Below are positions 55,606 to 64,000 of a DNA stretch of 64,000 nt, piece by piece. The position numbers were made by a program, and so were the translations under genes. This DNA comes from Sipunculus nudus (lineage: Eukaryota; Annelida; Sipuncula; Golfingiida; Sipunculidae), in the NCBI GenBank assembly GCA_026874595.1, contig CM049308.1, forward strand, positions 48,369,327 to 48,433,326, given 5' to 3'. How positions within the stretch are numbered: the first letter of the stretch is position 1; each line of letters starts with the position of its first letter. A model generated the notes under the pieces. It ran no database searches. It had not been told where the DNA came from and was given only the letters and a program-made list of their open reading frames with translations.

Positions 55606-56420
55606 GTAAGTGCTTTTACAGAGACTGACCAGGATTTATGCCATTTCACCATGGATGGTTAATATCTAACTTGTGAAATTATATGTGCTCAGAGAGCGCA
55701 GACCTCTGATAACGCAGCTTATTACCCCCATGCTATACATTGATGTACTGACACTTTTCAGGAACACAGAACGTTCAAGTGGAGTGAGGTCATTGTCCTC
55801 TGTGACGTCACTTCTGTTATGTCATGACTCACACTCCAAGGGTGGCCATATTGTCACATCATTCACATGCTACGTCTCAGTGTAAACAAATGTTATGTGT
55901 TATAAAATCCCATAAACTCTAACTCTGGGGTTATTTATGCATGAATCGCCCCCAAAGATTAATCAATTGTTGCTTGTATCATTTCTGAGGTGTTCTGAAA
56001 TTTTCATTCAACTCCGTTGAGAACTTTTTGAGTAATCTTGCTTACATAAAAGCAATCAATGCCACCAAAAACATAACCGGGGCAGCTTGGCTGAGGTAAT
56101 AAATATTTATGTTTGTATCTTTGATAATAAAGCTGAAATAAAGCTGATTATTTATGAATTTATAATATTTTATCATGGTATTTGAAAGTTTCCTCTGGGA
56201 GAAATGGATTAAAAGTTCTATTTCTTTCAATTTGGAAGTTTCCAAAGAAGAAACCAGCCTTCAGAAGAAACTGCAAACTCTGACCTGAACATTCCATTCC
56301 ATTTTCTTCTTTAAATGATATGACCCTCAGGGTGCCTTTCATTACATGTGGACCCAAATGAGGATCCCGCACAGGTAAAATCCAACTAGTATATTATAAA
56401 TCAATAACTAGTGTGTAGTA
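55606..56420 (+). other. BUB1B intron 2, unique part
   Basis: About 0.8 kb, AT-rich, no feature recognised. Confidence 0.6.
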
Positions 56421-56441
56421 TTGGGGGGGGGGGGGGGGGGC

Positions 56442-56690
56442 TAGAAAGCAGTGTGGTAAAATGCTCAGCCTTCTCCGCTGGCGACCTGGGTTCAATTCCC
56501 GGTGTGGCTGTTATAGTGGATTGTAGAGGCCCATCCAAGGCAAATGGTTTTCTCTGGGCCCTCTGGTTTCTTCCACCCTTACAGATTACTGAGCGTCAAC
56601 ATCTTCGCCATGGAGAGTGCCTCGTAGTAGTTATTTATATAACTATTTGTACAATCCATGCTATGTAAAATAAAGGTATATATATAATGT
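56442..56690 (+). mobile_element. tRNA-derived SINE
   Basis: Follows an 18-base G run (56423-56440). An A-box-like GTGTGGTAAAATGCTCAG and a B box GGTTCAATTCC (56489-56499) form a tRNA-like head. The body includes GGTTTTCTCTGGGCCCTCTG and GTTTCTTCCACC, reminiscent of the Deu domain shared by several animal SINEs. The tail is A/T-rich (taaaataaaggtatatata). Confidence 0.65.
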
Positions 56691-57335
56691 ATTGTTATTT
56701 TCCCTTTTGCATACATGGGCCCCACACGGGTCCTGCAACTGCAAGGATAAAATCCAACTTGGTATATTACCATTTTCCAGCATGCAATACCTTTTTACTC
56801 CAGCAGTGTTGGATTTCTGCAATGGCCTACATGCGAATGCCACGTGAAGTATATCAGTTGCTCGTATTTGCCCTTGTCTTTTGAAAATTTAAAAGAGCTG
56901 ACAATGTTTTAAAGCTGCCTAAAAGAATATACAACCAGTTTCATTGAGGTACAGCCCAGAGGCCACCTCCAGGTAAAATGTGGCAGGAGATAAGCCTGGC
57001 TAGTAAGATACTGTCTTATAACCTTACATTGCTAGGATATGTGTATAAACTGAATGCTGAATTAAAACATTATCATTATTAGTCGATGGGTTTACCACAA
57101 TGCATAAATGGTACATGTAGGAACCTGCACATATTGAAAGGGGCTCTCTACATGCGGGAAGCTGTGTGGGGAAAATGCACCGACAAAAATCTGCATGTAT
57201 GGAAAGGCAGCCTAAAAGTTAAAAAAAGAAAAACCTTTTTCCATAGGTTAACAGGCTTGACTATTGCATCCAAATCCAGCTGTCAAAAGTCACCATTTAT
57301 ATCTCTCATGGGTTTGAGGTGGTGCTGCAACTGAT
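56691..57335 (+). other. BUB1B intron 2 spacer
   Basis: No recognised gene; short frames only. Confidence 0.5.
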
Positions 57336-58060
57336 CTGCAGTATTTGACTTTAAGTCATCTGAGCTATAGTCATGGTCTTTGTCTGTCTGTCCAGCCATC
57401 CATTAACAGGGCCGGTTTTGAAACTGTAAGACCTACAAATCCAAAATTTAGCACACTGTTAGATGTCCCAAAGATCTACCAAACCAAAACCTTGGTCACT
57501 GCGACTTTGTTTCTACAAGAAATTAAGGAAAAATCTCAATGTTCCATTTAAAACATATGGTCACACTTCAGGACCGCCTAATACCAAAACTACTCATCTG
57601 TTGTTCTTCATATTTTCCATAAGTATTCCAATATATAGTTCCTGTGTACATGTTAGAAATAAGGCCAGTGTTATGTATTTTATAAAAGTTATGGGCCCAA
57701 ACATAATGCACTTTGATAATAAATCAGGAAATATATTTACTTATTTGACATGAGAAATGCTGAAGCTAGAGACTTTATCAGGGATATAACTTTATTTAAT
57801 CAATTGTATACCCAAAAGGTATTAGCATATATGTAAAATCAGTACCTTAAATTTTGTCAAAATTTTACCAGGGCACGTTTTTTCCTGTAACTGCTGTGGA
57901 TATGATTTTCACAGCATGCAGATATATAAGCATTTCATCTGATAAAATGTTAAATTCGAAACCAATTGATCAAAAACTGTAGATTTTACTAAACTTTTCA
58001 AGCACCATGTCAAGTATTCTTTACATCAAGCCAGTGATATGCAGTGTACTAGAGCTAGCT
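57336..58060. repeat. Reverse-orientation fragment of the GCTCAGCTGACT-ended family
   Basis: Carries 'aagtcatctgagctatagtc', 'tgtctgtctgtcc', 'aactgtaagacctacaaatc', 'gggcccaaacataatgca' and 'cagcatgcag', matching 60413-61140 and, reversed, 18600-19260. More diverged than those two. Confidence 0.8.
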
Positions 58061-58157
58061 TTCAGCTCCCCAGGCTATTATGTAATCACTTTACTCCTGG
58101 CCTGCTCCCTCTGTTTAGGTGAGCAGGGTCAGGCTGTCTGCAGTAACAACAACAGAG

Positions 58158-58306
58158 AGCCTTCCTCTCTCTCTCTCTCTCCCCCCCCCCCTCCCCCCTT
58201 CCCTTTTCCTCCACCCCATTCTGTTGACAGATCTGTACAATAAACAAGATGAATCTTATAATTTCACATTTTTTAGAAACCCCAGAGACCCCCCCCCCCC
58301 CCCCCA
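58158..58306. repeat. (CT)n and poly-C tracts
   Basis: (CT) run near 58163-58182 followed by C10, and a 17-base C run at 58289-58305. Overlapping frames rich in L/S/P are artefacts. Confidence 0.9.
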
Positions 58307-58689
58307 CTCCTCCCCACAGAGACTCCTTCCCCACAATACACAGGACTAATAAACAAGAATAATCTTATAATTTCAATTTTAAATTCCTTTTTATTGAGAC
58401 TTTAACCATTTTAAATATTTTTTACAAAAAAATTTTCAGGATTTGAATCCTTTAAGTCAAAATGGATAAAAATATTATGATCTAATTGCTCATAGACATG
58501 TTTTAAGATTTAATTAGATATAAATACTTTGTATCATTTCATTAATATCTCTTAAAGTTGCCTGGGCCTTGATATGAAAAACACTTTTAATTAGTTAATC
58601 AGGAATATAGGGCAAACTTTTGTTGGGTTAATATTTAGCTCATTTGGCCATATATTTAACTATTGAAAACTTAATTGCATTGACAGATT
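58307..58689. other. AT-rich intronic DNA
   Basis: Nothing recognised. Confidence 0.5.
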
Positions 58690-60405
58690 TTTAGCTCAGC
58701 TGACTGTAAGTTATCTGAGCTATAGCGATCATTCTTTGTCCCTCGGCCGTCCATCAATCCGGATGTCTGTCCGTTAACAAGGCACAAATTGTAACCACTG
58801 GACCTGGAATTTTCTTACTTTACATCCAGAGAGGTGCATGAAAAATCTCCTTGGAAACCTGGAATTAAGTCTCTGTTCATATTCTTCAAGTAATTGGGCT
58901 CCGAAGTACCCCGCAGAATAATGAAAAATTTTGATACAAAAGCTCAAATATCTGATCAACTAATGCATTGATTACCATGATTCTTTGCATGGATATTGAT
59001 CATGGAGTGTTTCATCAGTTTCTGCAGACTGGTGGCACCACCTGTATTTTTTTTATTTTTTTTACAAATTTTCCCCTCTATTTTTAAGACGTCAAAAGAT
59101 GCCGTCATCTGTTAACAGGGCACAAATCGTAACTGCTGGACCTGGAATCTTCTCACTTTACATCCACAAAGGTCCATGAAAAGTCTTCTTGGAAACTTGG
59201 AATTAGGTCTGTGTTACCCATATTCTTCAAGCTACGAGGCTCCAAAGTACCCAAAGAAATAATGAAAAATTTGGTACAAAAGCTCAAGTATCTGAACAAC
59301 TAATGCATTGATCACCATTATTCTTTGCAAGGATATTGATCATGGGGTGTTTCATCAGTTTTTCCAGACTGGTGGCAACACCTGTTTATTTTTTATTTTT
59401 TGATGATTTTTTTTCTCTATTTTTGAGACCTTCAAAGATTCCAATCTGTTAACAGGGCACAAATCTTAATGACTGGACTTAGAATTGTCTTCTTGACATG
59501 CAGGAAGGCCCATGAAAAGTCTCCTTGGAAACCTTGAATTAGGTCTCCCAAAACCTCTGAGCTATGTGGCTTTACCCCCCCCCCCCCCCCCCCCCAGAGT
59601 AATAGAAAATTATATATACAAAAGCTCAGGTATCTGAACAACTAATGCATTGATCACCATGATTCTTTGCATGGATATTGATCATGGAGTGTTTCATCAG
59701 TTTCTGCAGACTGGTGGCACCACCTGTATTTTTTTATTTTTTTTACAAATTTTCCCCTCTTTTTTTAAGACGTCAAAAGATGCCGTCATCTGTTAACAGG
59801 GCACAAATCGTAACTGCTGGACCTGGAATCTTCTCACTTTACATCCACAAAGGTCCATGAAAAGTCTTCTTGGAAACTTGGAATTAGGTCTGTGTTACCC
59901 ATATTCTTCAAGCTACGAGGCTCCAAAGTACCCAAAGAATAATGAAAAATTTGATACAAAAGCTCAAGTATCTGAACAACTAATGCATTGATCACCATTA
60001 TTCTTTGCAAGGATATTGATCATGGGGTGTTTCATAAGTTTTTCCAGACTGGTGGCAACACCTGTATTTTTTTTATTTTTTTATGATTTTTTTTTTCTCT
60101 ATTTTTGAGACCTTCAAAGATTCCAATCTGTTAACAGGGCACAAATCTTAATGACTGGACTTAGAATCGTCTTCTTGACATGCAGGGAGGCCCATGAAAA
60201 GTCTCCTTGGAAACCTTGAATTAGGTCTCCCAAAACCTCTGAGCTATGTGGCTTTACCCCCCCCCCCCCCAGAGTAATAGAAAATTATATATACAAAAGC
60301 TCAGGTATCTGAACAACTAATGCATTGATCACCATGATTCTTTGCATGGATATTGATCATGGAGTGTTTCATCAGTTTCTGCAGACTGGTGGCACCACCT
60401 GTATT
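58690..60405. repeat. ~340-bp tandem units (reverse orientation) with a recent 681-bp duplication
   Basis: Opens with AGCTCAGCTGACTGTAAG. Units carry 'ctgttaacagggcacaaat', 'gcattgatcaccatgattct' and 'ctgcagactggtggcaccac'. The two-unit block from about 59040 recurs almost unchanged 681 bp later (tgccgtcatctg at 59100 and 59781). Poly-C runs at 59575-59595 and 60257-60270 are copies of one another. Confidence 0.88.
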
Positions 60406-63030
60406 TTTTAGCTCAGCTGACTATAAGTCATCTGAGCTATAGTCGTGGTCCATTGTCCGTCGTCCGTCCGTCTGTCCGTCCGTCCGTCCGTCCGTCCGTC
60501 CGTAGATGTGGCACGTTTTGAAACCGTAAGACCTAGGAATCCAAAATTCAGCATAATGTTAGATGTCCCCAAGATCTCCTATCAAGCCGAAAACTGGGTC
60601 TTTGCGACTTCATTCCTTTGAGAAATTAAGGAAAAACCTCAATTTTTGATTAAAAACCTATTTTCACACTTTAGGACTGCCTAATATCAAAACCACTCAT
60701 CTGTTTTTCCTCATATTTCCTATAAATAATCCTCTATATAATTCCTATGTACATGCAAGAAATTAGGTCTGTATTATTTAATTTAAAAAAGTTATGGGCC
60801 CAAACATGATGCATTTTGTAAATAATCAGGAAAGAAATTTTATCACTTAACACAAAACTTGTTAAAGATAAGCACTTTTTTTCCAGTAATATTACTTTTA
60901 TTAATCAAAATTAAATTGTATACCCAAAATTAGATCAAAATCTTTTAAATTTTTAAAAATATTAGCAAAAATAAAAAATTGGTACCTTAAATTTTGCCCA
61001 ACTTTGACCATGGCACGTTTTTTTGCTGTAACTGCTGTGGATTTAATTTTCACAGCATGTTTTTGTTAGCATTTCAACTGTTAACACCAAATATTTGAAA
61101 CCAGTTGATCAAAAACTGTAGATTTTATTTAAGTTTTCAAGCACCATGTCACATATTGCTAGTGTTATGCAGTTTGCTAGAGCTCAGCTCCCGAGCTTCA
61201 GCTCTAAGTTCCTTAAATTTGGCATACAGTTAGATTTCTCCAAAATCCCCTACCATGCCAAGAATTTGGTCACTAGGACTTAATTCCTTCGAGATATCAA
61301 TGAAAAACTTCATTTTTCCATTAAAAACCCAATGTTACACTTTAAGACTGCCTAATATCAAAACCACTGATCTGACTTTGATCATATATAATATACATAT
61401 TTTTCTATACATTCACTATGCACATGCCAGAAATGATGTCAGTATTGTGTATTTTTTTAAGTTATGGGCCCAAACATAATGCACTTTGTAAAAAATCAAG
61501 AAATATATTTACTCCCTTAACAAGGGCATTGCTGAAGCTAGAGATCTTTTTGTCAGGGATGTAACATTGTTTAATCAAGATTCAATTGAATACCCAAAAT
61601 TAGTTCTGAATTTTTCAAATTTTATAAGTTATTAGTATAAATATAAAATTAGTACCTTAAATTTTGCCCAACTGTGACCATGGCACGTTTGTTTCCCGTG
61701 AGCACTGTTGATATAATTTTCATATCATGCACACATAAGGATTTCAGCTTTTTAGTTTAGAAAGCTGAAAGAAATTTGCCAAATATTGTAGCTTTTATTA
61801 ATGTTTTTTATGAGACCCTGTCAGACTTTGGCTCTCTCCAGCCCCTCTTGAGTCACCTGTATGTTGACCTTGTTGACCTTTCATCAAATTATGCACGCTT
61901 GAGGGGAGAATCCAGGCAGCTTATGGCCAGCCACAGTTGATCCAGGTGTTCAACCCAACTCATCTAGTAGTTTTAACCAACAACATAACAATAAACAATA
62001 AATTAATAAATTTTTATTGGTTTTTAATAACAAATTAAAGAAAAATAGAAAAGGAATTTGTTAGTTTATAATAACAGGAAATTAACTTGCAGTTACTGAT
62101 GATATAAGAATCTTGTATCGATGGGTAGAATGTCACATATTCCAAATAACACCATGCAGTCACCTATGGCATTTTTCAGTTCATTTTTAATGATAAAGAA
62201 GTAAATCATATTATTCATTACTAATCATTAAGGATTATATGAAGGAAATTAATGATAGACAAAGATGCAGTTGATAATATTAATCTAGATTCCTACTGTG
62301 TCTAGTGTATACATTGATGTGAAATTAGTCCAAAATGAATTTTTTACAGTTATTTTTAATATAAATAAAAGCCATAAAACCAGGTACTTATGATCATTAT
62401 TTAAATGTGTGAATTTTGTATATTCTGGATTCTCAACATCATTGTTTGGTGAAAACTGAATAAATACCAGACATGGTGCGAATACTTTGTAATTGTATTT
62501 AAATACGAATATGATTATGTACTCCATTATAAAATTTCTTGCATAAAGAATGGGAATTCAGGTAAAAATGAAAGTATATGAATACTCGTGCAAATACTTT
62601 CAAAATGTATTCATGAATGCATTCATGAATATATTCTTTAATATTATTTTAATAATCATATCAGTTATATTTCATTTTAAAAAATCATATGATTCTCTTA
62701 TTATTTTTAATAAAAATTATATTTGGGACAATATTTGTAATTTTTTTAATAAATAGTTAAACTCTTATATTATATGTTCTGCTTATAAGTTATATGGCCA
62801 AGTAAAAATCTGTGTGACAGTAGTACTCCATTTGTTAATAAAATAAATGAAATCAATCCTCTTCCCTGTCTCCAAAGGTACTATCAAAATCATACATAAG
62901 CTAAACAACAACAAATCATAATACAGCTTATATTTATTACCACACAAAACCAGCATGTGCCTCATTTCTAAATAATATTTTTTATCATATATAACAGCTG
63001 AGCGTCGTGACCCATAGGTCCCTTGTTTTA
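60406..63030. mobile_element. 2.6-kb non-autonomous element, copy 2 (inverted relative to copy 1)
   Basis: Reverse complement of 16618-19258 at high identity. It begins AGCTCAGCTGACTATAAGTC and ends CAGCTGAGCGTCGTGACCCA then TAGGTCCCTTG. It interrupts a ~340-bp unit: the flanks 'cacctgtatttttt' and 'tattttttttacaaatttt' are contiguous in the uninterrupted copy near 59720. This defines the insertion. Confidence 0.88.
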
Positions 63031-64000
63031 TTTTTTTTACAAATTTTCCCCTCTTTTTTTAAGACGTCAAAAGATGCCGTCATCTGTTAACAGGGCACAA
63101 ATCGTAACTGCTGGACCTGGAATCTTCTCACTTTACATCCACAAAGGTCCATGAAAAGTCTTCTTGGAAACTTGGAATTAGGTCTGTGTTACCCATATTC
63201 TTCAAGCTACGAGGCTCCAAAGTACCCAAAGAATAATGAAAAATTTGATACAAAAGCTCAAGTATCTGAACAACTAGTGCATTGATCAGCATTATTCTTT
63301 GCATGCATATGCATCATGGAGTGTTTCATCAGTTTATGCAGACTGGTGGTGCCACCTGGACTTCTTTGAATTTTTACTCATTTTTATCTTTATTTTTGAG
63401 ACTTTCAAAGATGTGGTTGTCTGTTAACAGGGCACAAATCATAACTATTTGACCATGAATCTTCTTTCTTGACATCCCGGGAGGTCCGTAAAAAACTCCA
63501 TGGAAACCTGAAATTAGTTCTCTGTTACCCATATCCTCCAAGCAATGGGTCTTAGAAGTACCTCCCAGAATAACTAAAAATTTGATACAAAAGCTCAAGT
63601 ATCTGAACAACTATTGCATTAATCACCCTGATTTTTTGCATGGATATCCATCATGGAGTGATTCATCAGTTCTTGCAGACTGGTGGCACCACATAAATTT
63701 AAAAAAAAATTTAACACATTTTTTTTCTCTATTTATGACACCTTCAAAAATGTGGTGGTGCCTTAACAGGGCTCAAATTGTAACCATTGGTCCCAGAATC
63801 TTCAAACTTGATATTCAGGGAGATCTGTGAAAAGTCTCCTTGGAAACCTGAATAAAGGTCTCTGATACCCATATTTTCTGAGCTATGGAGCTTATAAGCA
63901 CCCCTCAGAATAATTGAAAATTTGATACCAAAGTAGGGCACAAATCATAACCATGGGGCCCAGAATCTTCTAACTTGACATCCTGAGAGTTCCTCAAAAG
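63031..64000. repeat. ~340-bp tandem units (reverse orientation), running off the window
   Basis: Continues the unit interrupted by copy 2. The text up to about 63290 is nearly identical to 59080-59340 and 59760-60020. Two further, more diverged units follow, with 'gcagactggtgg.gccacc' at about 63340 and 63678. Confidence 0.85.

Noticed and set aside
58007-58349. Proline- and serine-rich frames
   Set aside because: Produced by (CT)n and poly-C tracts.
62550-62756. 68-codon frame also present, reversed, at 16900-17082
   Set aside because: Duplicated only because the 2.6-kb element is. It is AT-rich, lacks a domain and differs by indels at the end; no sign of coding constraint.

Overview
The window is animal nuclear DNA, AT-rich and crowded with repeats. 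The organism is probably a mollusc, most likely a bivalve. That is an inference from three things: a spliced metazoan gene pair, a K02A2.6-like Ty3/Gypsy element, and a dense interspersed family whose ends read GCTCAGCTGACT and which carries GACGGACGG-type tails. There are no bacterial operons, rRNA genes or CRISPR arrays.

Two real host genes could be assembled by joining exons at GT/AG sites with consistent phase. On the minus strand, from 41547 down to 8530, lie eleven exons (346 complete codons) of an acyl-CoA oxidase. Its C-terminal half lies beyond the left edge. On the plus strand, exons 1 (48595-48758) and 2 (55546-55605) encode the N-terminus of a BUB1B/BubR1 (Mad3-type) checkpoint protein with a KEN box; the rest lies beyond the right edge. 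The genes are divergent, with about 7 kb between their start codons.

The introns of the oxidase gene hold most of the interest. Six unrelated minisatellites lie in them: 25 bp and 24 bp (intron 2), 30 bp (intron 4), 42 bp (intron 5), 77 bp (intron 7, about 64 copies) and 65 bp (intron 11). Two of them, 42 bp and 65 bp, are tandem copies of an exon's 3' end together with its own 5' splice site. Exons 5 and 11 are therefore each followed by a ladder of duplicate donor sites. The 42-bp unit is a whole number of codons and is open, so its first duplicate donor would add exactly 14 residues in frame.

Mobile DNA: a structurally complete, young Ty3/Gypsy element (2666-7945; 220-bp LTRs with 2 differences; TSD tagcc; one 1416-codon gag-pol frame) sits inside the 65-bp array. 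There is a 2.2-kb foldback element with a 9-bp target duplication, like non-autonomous Mutator elements, in BUB1B intron 1. Also present are a TA-duplicating TIR element (31891-33286), a second TIR element (41885-43426), a probable solo LTR (22997-23606), a tRNA-derived SINE (56442-56690), a 170-bp near-perfect hairpin (45613-45782), and an inverted pair of about 2.6-kb elements (16618-19258 and 60406-63030).

Region by region: 1-1871 interspersed repeat; 2666-7945 retroelement; 7951-8646 65-bp array and exon 11; 8647-11022 exons 10 and 9; 11023-24482 intron 8 full of interspersed repeats; 24483-30887 exons 8 to 6 with the 77-bp array; 30888-35133 intron 5; 35134-39364 exons 5 to 2 with four minisatellites; 41429-41547 exon 1; 41548-48594 intergenic; 48595-55605 BUB1B exons 1 and 2 with the foldback element; 55606-64000 BUB1B intron 2 filled with the same repeat family in the opposite orientation.
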